Shown: positions 1 through 7,580, numbered from the stretch's first letter. The stretch: DNA of 49,369 nucleotides from Bacillota bacterium (GCA_023397905.1 JAEWSZ010000058.1:1-49369), one strand, 5' to 3'. The notes: generated by a model from the sequence alone, not told the origin. Translations and numbers: made by a program.

Positions 1-2
1 TA

Positions 3-542
3 AAGAGCAACACCGACTACGTCATAGACCCTGAAACCGCATACAATGACATCATAATGGCAGTGGACAGCGTAACAGGCAAGGAATCCAGCTTTACATA
101 CGGAGAAGACCGCATAAGTGTTGAAACCGGCGGAACAACAGGATATTATATAACTAACGAAATAAACAGCATAACCGCCATACTTGATAGTACCGGAAAC
201 CAGCTGGCAGCCATTAATTATGACGAATTCGGTGTAATACTGAACCCCGGAGCAGTGAGCACAAACGGGAACATATTTGCTTACACTGGGCATGTATACG
301 ACGACAGCACCGGGTTCCATTACGCAAAAGCCAGATACTATAACCCGACAGCAGGAAGATTCATCAGCGAGGATACATACAAAGGGGATATAAATGATCC
401 GGTAAGCTTGAATTTGTATACGTATGTAGAGAACAATCCCATTAATTTTGTTGATCCAAGTGGGTATACAAAAAAAGACATTGTATATGGTATCACTCAA
501 AGAGTTGATATGAACATGTTTAGTGTGCTGTTAATTGGATAG
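3..542 (+). CDS. Rhs/YD-repeat protein, C-terminal part of core (5' end outside window)
   Basis: The frame is open from the left edge (codon at 3), so the ATG at 57 is internal and the gene starts outside the window. The protein shows the conserved end of the Rhs core: YD-type repeats, then ARYYNPTAGRFISED at about residues 97-111 (counted from codon 57) and the Rhs-associated core ending NNPINFVDPSG. In this family the core forms a secreted shell around a variable C-terminal toxin that begins after the DPxG motif. Here the frame closes about 25 codons after DPSG. The pretoxin continues in another frame from about 524, so a frameshift or cassette junction lies at 521-542. This may be the end of the locus's full-length rhs gene or the first orphan copy; the left flank would decide. 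Confidence 0.85.
   Translation, partial: KSNTDYVIDPETAYNDIIMAVDSVTGKESSFTYGEDRISVETGGTTGYYITNEINSITAILDSTGNQLAAINYDEFGVILNPGAVSTNGNIFAYTGHVYDDSTGFHYAKARYYNPTAGRFISEDTYKGDINDPVSLNLYTYVENNPINFVDPSGYTKKDIVYGITQRVDMNMFSVLLIG
81..425 (+). repeat. Rhs core-end repeat, copy 1
   Basis: This is the reference copy for the series. The shared DNA encodes from KESSFTYGEDR to the ARYYNPTAGRFISED motif and LNLYTY. It matches 3071-3394, 5191-5456 (partly) and 7943-8217 with only scattered substitutions by eye. Confidence 0.9.
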
Positions 543-553
543 TAAATAATTTA

Positions 554-1126
554 TTGGGAAAAGGATATAGTGTAAATGACAAATCTGACTATTATCTTGG
601 ATGCATTATAGGAGATGCGATATCACTTTTAATAGGTGCAGGGGCATCAATATCGGGTATTGCTTCTATAATAGGTTCAATAATAGCAGGCGGCGGTGTC
701 ACAATAAGTTCATTTGGAACACTTACAATTGGAGGTGTAGCCATCGCTGTTTCTGGTGTTGTTGCAGGGACTGCCCAAATAACATATGGTGGCATAGTAG
801 TAACATCTTCGATAAGTAACTTTGGTAATGATATTAAAATGTTTTCTGAATATAGTAAGGGTGGGAGTAATGGTGGAAATATTAAAAATGTGTATAACTC
901 CATTAAAGAAGCCCCTAAATATCCGAAAGGGTTTGAGCCTGTACAAAATGGAACAGAGAAAATAAAAGTAAAAAATGGTGAACTGTTAGATAATCTTAGG
1001 AAAATTGAGAGTGGTGAGTGGAATAAAATATACAAAGACGGATATGTTGACGGGAAACGTGTTTCAATTCATTACTTTCAAAGTAAATCTGGAAAGGTTT
1101 TTGATGTTGATGTTAAAACTGGATAG
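554..1126 (+). CDS. Rhs pretoxin and toxin tip (frame-shifted from the core)
   Basis: This frame is open from 524 (after a TAG at 521-523) and has only TTG (554) as a formal start, so it is probably the continuation of the preceding Rhs frame. Residues 13-85 are Gly/Ala/Ile-rich (repeated IGAGAS and IIGSI-type stretches), typical of the hydrophobic pretoxin region of Rhs effectors. After the junction EYSKGGS comes a tip of about 85 residues ending in VSIHYFQSKSGKVFDVDVKTG. I do not recognise its catalytic class. The DUF3969 gene 33 nt downstream is its probable immunity gene. The frame ends TAG followed by AGC AAT AAT, so the tip might have lost a few C-terminal residues to a nonsense change, but this is speculative. 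Confidence 0.6.
   Translation: MGKGYSVNDKSDYYLGCIIGDAISLLIGAGASISGIASIIGSIIAGGGVTISSFGTLTIGGVAIAVSGVVAGTAQITYGGIVVTSSISNFGNDIKMFSEYSKGGSNGGNIKNVYNSIKEAPKYPKGFEPVQNGTEKIKVKNGELLDNLRKIESGEWNKIYKDGYVDGKRVSIHYFQSKSGKVFDVDVKTG
780..870 (+). repeat. 91-bp pretoxin direct repeat, copy A
   Basis: By eye, positions 780-870 are identical to 1554-1644. The repeat encodes the last 30 or so residues of the pretoxin, ending in EYSKGGS, and both copies are in the same reading frame. Downstream of each copy the sequence diverges completely into a different toxin tip, so the repeat marks the exchange boundary. Confidence 0.95.
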
Positions 1127-1158
1127 AGCAATAATTATTAGAGGAAGGAATGGATAAG

Positions 1159-1503
1159 ATGAATTTAAGAATAAGTGTCACTGAAAAAAAAGCGGCTGAA
1201 AAACTTTTATGTGTATTGAATATCGGTCTCATGCACTGTATAAAAACAGGTATTTTATGTATTGAAGAAGCAGAGAACTATTTATATAGCCCATATTCAA
1301 TGAAGAAGTTGGAAGAAGCTAATATAAATGCTGAAATCATCGATTTAATTCATTTAGGTTGCGAACTTGAGAATGTTGAAAGAATTATTCCAGATAAGCT
1401 AGATAAGTCAATAGATGAAATTATAAGTAATGCTGTTAAAGTTTTAAAAGAGATACCACCAGTAGACTTACCTTCAAAAAAGTGGATAGACTCAGTTGAT
1501 TAA
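1159..1503 (+). CDS. DUF3969 family probable immunity protein
   Basis: The protein is about 114 residues and soluble, with the hallmarks of DUF3969: an N-terminal segment with NIGLMHCIKTG, then IEEAENYLYSPYS and HLGCELENVERIIPDKL. The family is short and often lies directly behind polymorphic toxins. I chose ATG 1159 because GAGGAAGG at 1141-1148 is 10 nt upstream of it; the earlier ATG at 1150 is only 1 nt from that site. It most likely neutralises the toxin tip at 871-1126, which is an inference from position. Confidence 0.75.
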   Translation: MNLRISVTEKKAAEKLLCVLNIGLMHCIKTGILCIEEAENYLYSPYSMKKLEEANINAEIIDLIHLGCELENVERIIPDKLDKSIDEIISNAVKVLKEIPPVDLPSKKWIDSVD

Positions 1504-1553
1504 AAAAGTGGATTGATTAAGTAGCAGATAGCTTTTCAAGGGCGGTTGTCTAT

Positions 1554-1644
1554 TAACATATGGTGGCATAGTAGTAACATCTTCGATAAGTAACTTTGGT
1601 AATGATATTAAAATGTTTTCTGAATATAGTAAGGGTGGGAGTAA
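1554..1644 (+). repeat. 91-bp pretoxin direct repeat, copy B
   Basis: Identical to 780-870 and in the same codon phase. It provides the homology by which the second toxin tip (1645-1918) could replace the first. The frame is open only from about 1530 (TAG at 1527-1529), so the rest of the pretoxin is missing here. Confidence 0.95.
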
Positions 1645-1918
1645 AGCTCCTGACTATATAAAAGATAATCGCGTCCCTTTAGATAAGGAGACAGCATTGA
1701 GCGGCAAGGAGTACCAAAAGACTAACATTAAAGTTAAAGGTGCTCAAGTTTACAAAAATGGGGATAAATATTATTACCGTGATACTTTCCATACAGGGGA
1801 GGCATCACATTTAGAGGTGTTTGATAAGAGAGGGAACCATATTGGTGAAGCTAATCCACAAACTGGAGAACTAATACCAGGGACAGCAGACCCGACAAAA
1901 AAGATTAATGTAAAGTAA
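1554..1918 (+). CDS. Orphan toxin tip, colicin E3-like ribonuclease (cytotoxic family)
   Basis: This is a start-less module of 30 pretoxin residues followed by an approximately 91-residue tip. The C-terminal half aligns by eye with the colicin E3 rRNase domain: YYYRDTFH, then HLEVFDKRGNHIGE, NPQTGE and a final DPTKKI, matching E3's YEWDSQH, GxHLGxFDPKTG and DPKRNIKK. The Asp and His of the DxxH motif and a following Glu correspond to the E3 catalytic Asp510, His513 and Glu517. E3-type enzymes cut 16S rRNA at the decoding centre. No start codon or ribosome-binding site fits the true N-terminus (GATATTAAAATG at 1613 is internal), so it is silent unless recombined onto an rhs gene. The gene at 1992 would be its immunity partner. 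Confidence 0.7.
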
Positions 1919-1928
1919 TATCATTATT

Positions 1929-1964
1929 AGTAGAAAGGTGTTGACGTATAAATGCCTTTCTACT
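1929..1964 (+). terminator. Perfect 10-bp inverted repeat, possible terminator
   Basis: AGTAGAAAGG (1929-1938) pairs perfectly with CCTTTCTACT (1955-1964), with a 16-nt loop. It sits between the E3-like toxin tip and its putative immunity gene. There is no clear T tract, so it may be a weak terminator or an mRNA hairpin. Confidence 0.4.
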
Positions 1965-1991
1965 AAGTATATATTTTGGAGGTGAGTTCGT

Positions 1992-2807
1992 ATGTTTGCA
2001 AAAACAAAAGAATTTAAGCAGAAAGATAATGATGTATATTTTTTTCAGACTGTATCAGATAAAATAATTATTAATGATAACTACGTTGGTATATTAATAC
2101 TTGACAGCAATCTTAATTTAATAAAAAGTTTGACAATTTTTGATGGGATAACAGTATACTCCTCTTTTGTTAATAATATTAATGAAGAGATTTTATTGTT
2201 TTGTCCAGACAACGAATGTATTGTGTATGTTAACCTTAAAAATTATGAATACAAGGTGATTTATTTTGAGGATGGATTAGAGAGTTTAATTTTTTCAAAT
2301 TTATATGAATGGAATGACAATAGCTTAGTTCTAACAACATTTAAAGGTGAGTTCTATAGCATTTGTATACGCGAAAAATCAATACAAAAAATTGACCCTG
2401 AGGAGGTCGAAAGAGAATATATTGAGTTACATAAACTGTACCAGGAGTCAAGAAAACATAAAGTTTTTAGGGTATTTTCAGATGAAAATATAGCAATTAT
2501 GGATTGTGGTGAGCGTAATATTAACATTCTTAACTACAAGAACCAAACAAAACATGTTTTTAATAATACCACTATTGATTTTCTTGATATCGATTTTAGA
2601 GAGGGGATACTTGCTATAATAAATGAAAATGTAGTGGATATAATAACCGATAATAGTAATGCCATGATATATCCAGAAGAAAATTATATATTCTTGCAGG
2701 GAAGGATATTAAGCAAGCTAAGTAATCTTTTTCTTATTGTGCTAAGTAGTAGCAAATCAAATGCTAGTAACTCTGGAGTGGAAATGTTTAAACTTTGTAA
2801 CTTATAA
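1992..2807 (+). CDS. Putative immunity protein (271 aa, beta-rich, unrecognised)
   Basis: ATG 1992 has a good site (GGAGGTGAG, about 7 nt upstream). The protein has no signal peptide or membrane segment. It is made of short hydrophobic strands repeating about every 40 residues (for example IIINDNYVGILILD, EDGLESLIFSNLYEW, FSDENIAIMDCG, FREGILAIINEN), which suggests a beta-propeller or repeat-sheet fold. I do not recognise a family. Its position 73 nt after the E3-like tip and ahead of a strong terminator suggests that it protects against that rRNase. This is unusually large for an immunity protein. Confidence 0.6.
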   Translation: MFAKTKEFKQKDNDVYFFQTVSDKIIINDNYVGILILDSNLNLIKSLTIFDGITVYSSFVNNINEEILLFCPDNECIVYVNLKNYEYKVIYFEDGLESLIFSNLYEWNDNSLVLTTFKGEFYSICIREKSIQKIDPEEVEREYIELHKLYQESRKHKVFRVFSDENIAIMDCGERNINILNYKNQTKHVFNNTTIDFLDIDFREGILAIINENVVDIITDNSNAMIYPEENYIFLQGRILSKLSNLFLIVLSSSKSNASNSGVEMFKLCNL

Positions 2808-2873
2808 ATAATACCTTTAATTAGGGTTGGATATGGGTCATATGATTGGGGCTGACACCTTAGAATTGGTGTA

Positions 2874-2911
2874 ATACAGGCAGTTATCTTAATAGAGGTA
2901 ACTGCCTGTAT
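2874..2911 (+). terminator. Rho-independent terminator after the E3-like module
   Basis: A perfect 13-bp stem, ATACAGGCAGTTA (2874-2886) with TAACTGCCTGTAT (2899-2911) and a 12-nt loop, is followed by TTATATCTTTT. It closes the first toxin/immunity module. Confidence 0.75.
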
Positions 2912-3070
2912 TTATATCTTTTGTAAGGGAGTACTAATAAGACCAGTATTAGAGGATGTTATTACCGAAATAAAAAAATCAGATGCATATTCTTTTGTTA
3001 AGAATCCTTAAAAATTTTTGTCTTCGCTTAATAAGTAAGCAATATAACTTGTATTATAGGTCACACAGTC
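2912..3070 (+). other. Intermodule spacer with a gene scrap
   Basis: A start-less frame ending at a TAA at 3009-3011 reads RPVLEDVITEIKKSDAYSF and four more residues. It looks like a scrap of a coding sequence but is too short to assign. The Rhs repeat starts directly after this spacer at about 3071. Confidence 0.3.
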
Positions 3071-3394
3071 GGAGAAGACCGCATAAATGTTGAAACGGAC
3101 GGGACAACAGGATATTATATAACTAATGAAATAAACAGCATAACCGCCATACTTGATAGTACCGGAACCCAGCTGGCAGCCATTAATTATGACGAATTCG
3201 GTGTAATACTGAACCCTGAAGCAGTGAACACAAACGGGAATATATTTGCTTACACTGGGCATGTATACGACGACAGCACAGGGCTCCATTACGCAAAAGC
3301 CAGATACTATGACCCGACAGCAGGAAGATTCATTAGTGAGGATGCATACAAAGGGGATATAAATGAGCCGGTAAGCTTGAGTTTGTATACATAT
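3071..3394 (+). repeat. Rhs core-end repeat, copy 2
   Basis: It corresponds to positions 102-425 of copy 1 with no length change (constant offset of 2969). Differences are scattered single bases, for example Asn for Ser after GEDRI and PEAVN for PGAVS. It begins abruptly at GGAGAAGACC, showing a recombination edge. Confidence 0.9.
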
Positions 3395-4171
3395 TGTGCT
3401 AATAGTCCTATAATGTTTTTGGACTCATCAGGACATTTACGGGAGCCAGGGTATGTAAATGGTGTTTGGTGTTTAGACCCAGATGCAACGGAGTTTGGAA
3501 AAGACTCAGCAACATACCAGTCGCTTGTTACGTTAGGAAACTTATATAATGGGACAAAAGACTCTGATAAAAGGAATCAGTATCATGAATTGGCAGATAA
3601 CATAAGGTTGCAAGCAAGATCTCCCAAGTTTAATTTTTCATTAGTTCCTAGGCCTACATTTGTAGCGGATAACACGCAAGGCATTTATTATTCACCTGAA
3701 AATTCTTTAGTAAAAATGTTTGGGTATAACGATATTTATGATATTGTTTTCGGTGCTGCTAGTGATATGGATACTATAAAGATGGAGTTTGATAATTTTA
3801 GAATTCAATTCTGAAAATCAGGAGATTACAAGAATATGGGACTTGGTGGTGAAATGGGTATTTATACTAGTAGTAAAGGGTTAGGGTATTTCGGGCACTA
3901 TGATGGCGCGGGTTTAATAAACTACATGCCTATGTCTTTTGCTCTATATGTAAATGATAATAAGTATCCTATTTTTACTAGATATGACTCGGCACACTGG
4001 TGGGTGAATGGTTTTCTACCAGGATATGAGGGCGTATCTGCAAGTGATATAAGAATGATAGAGAGTATTACATTAAAAAATACCCAAATGGTAAATTCTT
4101 TTATTAATCAACTCCCAAGTAGTGTTAATTATACTGTAAACGGGTTAAGAGTTGATTATGATTGGAAGTAG
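3071..4171 (+). pseudogene. Orphan Rhs-CT with DUF4474 domain, interrupted by in-frame TGA
   Basis: No start codon serves this module; the frame is open from just upstream of the Rhs repeat, through the core end (ARYYDPTAGRFISED, then SPIMFLDSSG) and a variable region, into a DUF4474-like domain (GYNDIYDIVFGAASDMDTIK). At 3812-3814 the frame meets TGA and continues in the same frame without loss: KSGDYKNMGLGGEMGIY, then YDSAHWWVNGFLP and SASDIRMIESITL. The parallel copy at 5631-5843 has Trp (EWKGDY) where the TGA falls here, so a single TGG to TGA change is the simplest explanation. DUF4474 is recurrent at the C-termini of Rhs and LXG-type proteins; its activity is not known to me. Confidence 0.75.
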
Positions 4172-4231
4172 TGTAGAGAAATATTTTAAATTCTGTTGTA
4201 TAAATGATTCTTTTTTGAGGAATTGATTACT

Positions 4232-4609
4232 ATGAGTATAAAACGGCCTTGGCAAATATTTGCGTTAGTTACTAGCTACCTTATAGGAATTTTTTATATT
4301 ATTAATTTTATGTACTACCAAATAATTAATAAAGAAAGCTTTCTTTCATTAATCATTCTAAGTGTAATAGGTATAATTTTCATTATATTGATTATTGCTC
4401 TGATTATAAGGCGTCCATGGGCATATTATATGAGCATGGGTTTATTGCTAATTATTTGTATTCTCAGTGCTGTAAATATCATTTTTATTTTTTTTATGCC
4501 TTTTATTTGGATTATACTTATTCCCATATCTGGGATAGTAACATTGTACGCTATTTTATGCTCATCTACTCGTATTTATTTTGGAGTAGGAAAAGAAAAA
4601 ATCAAATAA
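4232..4609 (+). CDS. Small four-helix membrane protein, possible immunity protein
   Basis: It has about 125 residues with four predicted membrane helices: near residues 8-26, 35-57, 60-82 and 86-110. I chose ATG 4232 (GAGG at 4217-4220, about 11 nt upstream); TTG 4223 is too close to the site. It follows the DUF4474 module by 60 nt, which is where an immunity gene is expected. I do not recognise a family. A multi-span immunity protein would suggest that the partner toxin acts at the membrane, but this is only positional inference. Confidence 0.55.
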   Translation: MSIKRPWQIFALVTSYLIGIFYIINFMYYQIINKESFLSLIILSVIGIIFIILIIALIIRRPWAYYMSMGLLLIICILSAVNIIFIFFMPFIWIILIPISGIVTLYAILCSSTRIYFGVGKEKIK

Positions 4610-4612
4610 TAA

Positions 4613-4819
4613 ATATTTAAAAAGCCAATATCTGGTTCTGGTAAAGAAAAAGCAACGGACGTACCAAGTTGGGCTAAAGGAAATAAGCCATATACCACCG
4701 AGAACGGGAAAGATTTTGCAACAAGATTGATGAATGGAAAATATGGAAAAGGGAATTGGAGTACCAGTTCAAAAGAATATAGTCAAATCAAAAAATGGGG
4801 AGATAGAGGATTTAAGTAA
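4613..4819 (+). pseudogene. Toxin C-terminal tail fragment (GKDFATRLMNxKYG family), no start codon
   Basis: An open frame from 4613 to TAA 4817-4819 has no usable start. It encodes VPSWAKGNKPYTTENGKDF, then ATRLMNGKYGKGNW and a terminal EYSQIKKWGDRGFK. I recognise this as a tail that recurs at the C-termini of many Gram-positive polymorphic toxins; its mechanism is unknown to me. The ribosome-binding site of the next gene (AAAGGAG) overlaps its stop codon, the tight spacing of a toxin/immunity pair. The missing N-terminal part shows this is an orphan tip or a deletion scar. Confidence 0.6.
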
Positions 4820-4832
4820 AGGAGATATCTAT

Positions 4833-5099
4833 ATGAAAGAGTTTGTATATTTGCTCAGGCATACTTATGAATATGGCGAAGAAATGGAACATGAAGAAAC
4901 TAAAATAATAGGAATATATTCGTCGAGAGAAAAAGCGGAAGAAGTAATTAAAAGATTTGTTCTTTTACCTGGGTTTAAGAATTATCCAGAAGAGTACTTT
5001 GTAATAGAAGAATATTTGCTTGATAAGGATATGTGGTGGACTGAAGGATTTATAAAATGGGAAGAAGCAAATAACGAAGATTCTAATAATTCTATATGA
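4833..5099 (+). CDS. Immunity protein, DUF7336-like
   Basis: I chose ATG 4833 because AAAGGAG at 4818-4824 lies 8 nt upstream; the longer frame from 4734 overlaps the toxin tail and lacks a site. The 88-residue soluble protein begins MKEFVYLLRHTYEYGEE and has ETKIIGIYSSREKAEEVI, LPGFKNYPEEYFVIEEYLL and WWTEGF. This pattern belongs to a widespread small family (DUF7336-type) found behind toxins with the GKDFA tail, so the assignment as cognate immunity protein is supported by both family and position. It appears intact although its toxin is not. Confidence 0.65.
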   Translation: MKEFVYLLRHTYEYGEEMEHEETKIIGIYSSREKAEEVIKRFVLLPGFKNYPEEYFVIEEYLLDKDMWWTEGFIKWEEANNEDSNNSI

Positions 5100-5190
5100 G
5101 ATTATAAGATTAGGCTGTGGTCTATATGATGACCGTCTTTCTTTCTGTTTTGAAACGAATAGCCATAAAAGAGAAAAAACGAAACCTTCA

Positions 5191-5456
5191 AAATAAACAG
5201 CATAACCGCCATACTGGATAGTACAGGAATCCAGTTGGCAGCCATTAATTATGACGAGTTTGGTGTGATACTGAACCCCGGAGCAGTTAACACAAACGGG
5301 AACATATTTGCTTACACGGGGCATGTATACGACGGCAGCACCGGGTTCTATTACGCAAAAGCCAGATATTATGACACTGCGACTTCATGCATGTTATCTG
5401 AGGATACTAATAGAGGAGACCCGAAAAATCCACTAAGCCTGAATCTTTATACTACT
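5191..5456 (+). repeat. Rhs core-end repeat, copy 3
   Basis: It corresponds to copy 1 from position 160. It is near-identical through ARYYD at about 5375, then more diverged (TATSCMLSEDTNRGDPKNP in place of the PTAGRFISEDTYKGD motif) but still recognisable to LNLYT at about 5456. Confidence 0.85.
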
Positions 5457-5871
5457 GTTGGAATAATCCCATTAGGTACATGGATTCAACTGGTAATTGG
5501 CCTGAGGCAAAAGATGTAACTCGGACTTGCTCGGTGGCTAATAGCAAACCCAGCCGCCGTTTATGCAACCCAACAGGGATGGTTTAGAGAGGCGTTTTAT
5601 GCAGCGGGATTTGTCAGGGATTCAGGTGGCATGTACCATGCGAGGCCAGACGCTATACAACAAGTGGGAGGTTATAACGATTTTTATGATATTGTATTTG
5701 GCTATGCCACAAGTATGGATAAAGCAAAATTCCAATTTACCAGCGGTGATCGAGAGTATATGTTCTGGGAATGGAAAGGCGATTACCTAAATTTAGGTGC
5801 AGGCGCAGAGTTGGGTATATATTCAAACAAATTTCGATGCTGATAATATTACTGCTAAACTCAAATTTTAG
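5191..5871 (+). pseudogene. Orphan Rhs-CT with DUF4474 domain, multiply frameshifted
   Basis: The Rhs frame (from 5191) shifts at about 5456: a missing base turns LYTYCWNNPIRYMDSTGNW into an out-of-frame peptide ending at 5519. A third frame then carries the toxin region (LIANPAAVYATQQGWF, GGYNDFYDIVFGYATSMDKAK, FWEWKGDYLNLGAGAELGIY), which is clear DUF4474. It stops at TGC TGA near 5843, while another frame resumes with DADNITAKLKF and TAG at 5869-5871, resembling the end of the domain. The middle of DUF4474 (the WW..GF part) is deleted. At least two frameshifts and one deletion make this a pseudogene. Its downstream partner is the lipoprotein at 5887. Confidence 0.75.
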
Positions 5872-5886
5872 AAGGAAGTGTTGGCT

Positions 5887-6411
5887 GTGAGTAAAAGAAT
5901 TATATTGATGCTATTTATATTTGCAGGTTTGCTGTTGTTTAGCTCATGCGATAAAATCGGAGGCGATGACAAACTAGGAGGAGGAATACTTGTGGGCGAA
6001 GATAAAAAAGCCGATGCACGAATGGAACAAATAGTTTCAGCTCTGAAAGGCAAAGATAAAGAAGCATTAAAATCATTGTTTTCTAATAAAGCCCTGGATG
6101 AAGCCAATAGTTTTGACAACGAAATCAATGATTTATTCGATTTGCTTCAAGGAGATATAATTTCTTGGGAAAGGGACGGCTGGGCTTCTGACGAATCAAT
6201 TGAATCTGGTAAGAAATCCTTAATGATTCGCTTTGCAATCAATGTTAGCACTGATAAAGATGTCTATCGGTTTTTCGTTATTGATTACAATATGGATACC
6301 ATAAATCCTGATAACCAAGGAATTTATATGTTGGAATTGATAAAAGATTATGGAGAGAAAGATTTGGAGTCGTGGCAGGATAGAATGCGTGCCGGTATAT
6401 ATATACACTAA
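5887..6411 (+). CDS. DUF5104 lipoprotein, probable immunity protein
   Basis: I chose GTG 5887 (GAAGGA at 5871-5876, 10 nt upstream) over GTG 5878. The protein has a lipoprotein signal with lipobox LFSSC (Cys21) and a soluble domain matching DUF5104: ADARMEQIVSALKGKDKEAL, SLFSNKAL, ISWERDGW, DTINPDNQGIYMLEL and a final AGIY. DUF5104 lipoproteins often accompany DUF4474 and similar secreted toxins in Clostridia. Lipid anchoring to the outer face of the membrane would fit protection from a toxin acting outside. It appears intact and follows the DUF4474 pseudogene by 15 nt. Confidence 0.7.
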   Translation: MSKRIILMLFIFAGLLLFSSCDKIGGDDKLGGGILVGEDKKADARMEQIVSALKGKDKEALKSLFSNKALDEANSFDNEINDLFDLLQGDIISWERDGWASDESIESGKKSLMIRFAINVSTDKDVYRFFVIDYNMDTINPDNQGIYMLELIKDYGEKDLESWQDRMRAGIYIH

Positions 6412-6416
6412 AATAA

Positions 6417-6626
6417 CAAAATAGAAGTCCATCAGATGTTTCATTAATATTAAACACAAGGTCGTCACAAGCATTAACTCAAGCAGGCATACCTCGGAGT
6501 CAGTGGAATACAGTAAATCAAACTTGGAATCAACTTTTTGAAAATATGTTTACTGGTCAATTATCAAGAAATGGACTTACTTCAGCAGGAGCGCCTACAG
6601 TTAGAATGAGAGGAGGTAATAAATAA
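6417..6626 (+). pseudogene. Toxin C-terminal tail fragment, no start codon
   Basis: The frame is open from 6417 to TAA 6624-6626 and encodes a Ser/Asn-rich tail: SPSDVSLILNTRSSQALTQA, then GIPRSQWNTV and a final SAGAPTVRMRGGNK. No start codon precedes it. The stop overlaps the ATG of the next gene as TAATG, and the tail contains that gene's ribosome-binding site (AGGAGG at 6610-6616). This tight coupling is typical of toxin/immunity pairs. I recall similar tails on polymorphic toxins but cannot name the activity. Confidence 0.55.
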
Positions 6627-7041
6627 TGCAAACAAATAAGTTATGGGAATTTCCTGTGCCGTCTACATACATTGCAGATGGCGGTGTGAAATTAATTTAT
6701 CCAGGTGGAGATGCATTGCTACTATTTGATTATTACGACAAAGAAAAGAACTTGCTGTTTTTAACTCAGGTATTATGTTTGATGCAGTTCAAGCACATAG
6801 ACATACTACAGAGAAGTTTATCAAGTCGTTACTTGGGGCTTATGATAGTCTTGTCGAGATTACAGACTCCCAATGGGTTAAAGAATTAAAAGAAATCAAT
6901 AAGGAAATAGCTGATTATTGGGACATAAAGCATTATGCTATATTTTTAGATAGCAATGGATTATTTGAGTTTGTAGCAAGAGAATACAAAATGCTGGAAA
7001 CAAAAGAAGGTGGTATAAATGGACTATTTGAAGTTAAGTAA
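6626..7041 (+). pseudogene. Putative immunity gene, broken by a frameshift near 6770
   Basis: Two frames join into one plausible protein: MQTNKLWEFPVPSTYIADGG to LLFLTQ (from 6626), then MFDAVQAHRHTTEKFIKSLL to NGLFEVK (ending 7041). The change of frame falls around 6765-6775 and one lost base would restore about 138 residues. The combined product is soluble with no signal peptide. I do not recognise it. Its start overlaps the stop of the toxin tail upstream and its end overlaps the kptA start at 7019. Confidence 0.6.
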
Positions 7042-7558
7042 GGAAGTATCATTTGCTTTGCGTCATGCCCCATGGGAATATGAATTGGAATTGGATGATG
7101 AAGGCTGGGTAGATATCACACAATTACTTTCTTCTCTGCATGAGTCCAGAGAGTGGCAAGGATTAATTGAGAAGGATTTGCAAGTGATGATGGAAAGGTC
7201 TGATAAAAAGCGCCACGAAATAGCAAGTGGAAAGATTAGAGCGGTATATGGACATTCTATTCCCAAAAAAGTTTTAAAAGAACCTATGGCACCACATGAA
7301 ATATTATACCATGGTACAGCAAGGCGCTTTATTCAAGCAATAAAGGGAAATGGTTTATTACCTCAGAATCGGCAATAGGTTCACCTGTCTGTTGATACTG
7401 AAACAGCATTACAGGTAGGAAAAAGGCGTGATGATGAACCCGTTTTGTTAAGAGTACAGGCACTTAAAGCATGGACTGAAGGTATAAAGTTTTATGTTGG
7501 TAATGATAAAGTGTGGTTAGCTGACACTATTCCAAGTAAATACATTAGTTTTGAGTAA
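7019..7558 (+). pseudogene. kptA: KptA/Tpt1 RNA 2'-phosphotransferase with premature amber stop
   Basis: KptA/Tpt1 enzymes remove an internal RNA 2'-phosphate using NAD+, through an ADP-ribosylated intermediate. The N-terminal half has the family signature: SFALRHAPWE (Arg15-His16), DDEGWV, KIRAVYGHS (Arg74), and LYHGTA in the C-terminal lobe. At 7376-7378 a TAG interrupts NRQ*VHLSVDTETA, and the frame then continues to 7558 (VGKRRDDEPVLLRV, VWLADTIPSKYI). The family normally has Tyr after RQ here, so one base (TAT or TAC to TAG) explains it. The truncated 119-residue product lacks the C-terminal catalytic segment. A ribosome-binding site AAGGTGG precedes ATG 7019. The placement inside a toxin array is unusual. 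Confidence 0.85.
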
Positions 7559-7580
7559 CTATACAGCACAAATATTTTAA

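Noticed and set aside
592..1035. Open frame on the minus strand opposite the Rhs pretoxin
   Set aside because: It lies fully antisense to the better supported pretoxin/toxin frame, is Pro/Ile-rich without domain pattern and has no ribosome-binding site.
5563..5790. Open frame of 75 codons in the second DUF4474 module
   Set aside because: It is out of frame with the DUF4474 sequence (GYNDFYD, WKGDYLNLG), which is the real relic there.
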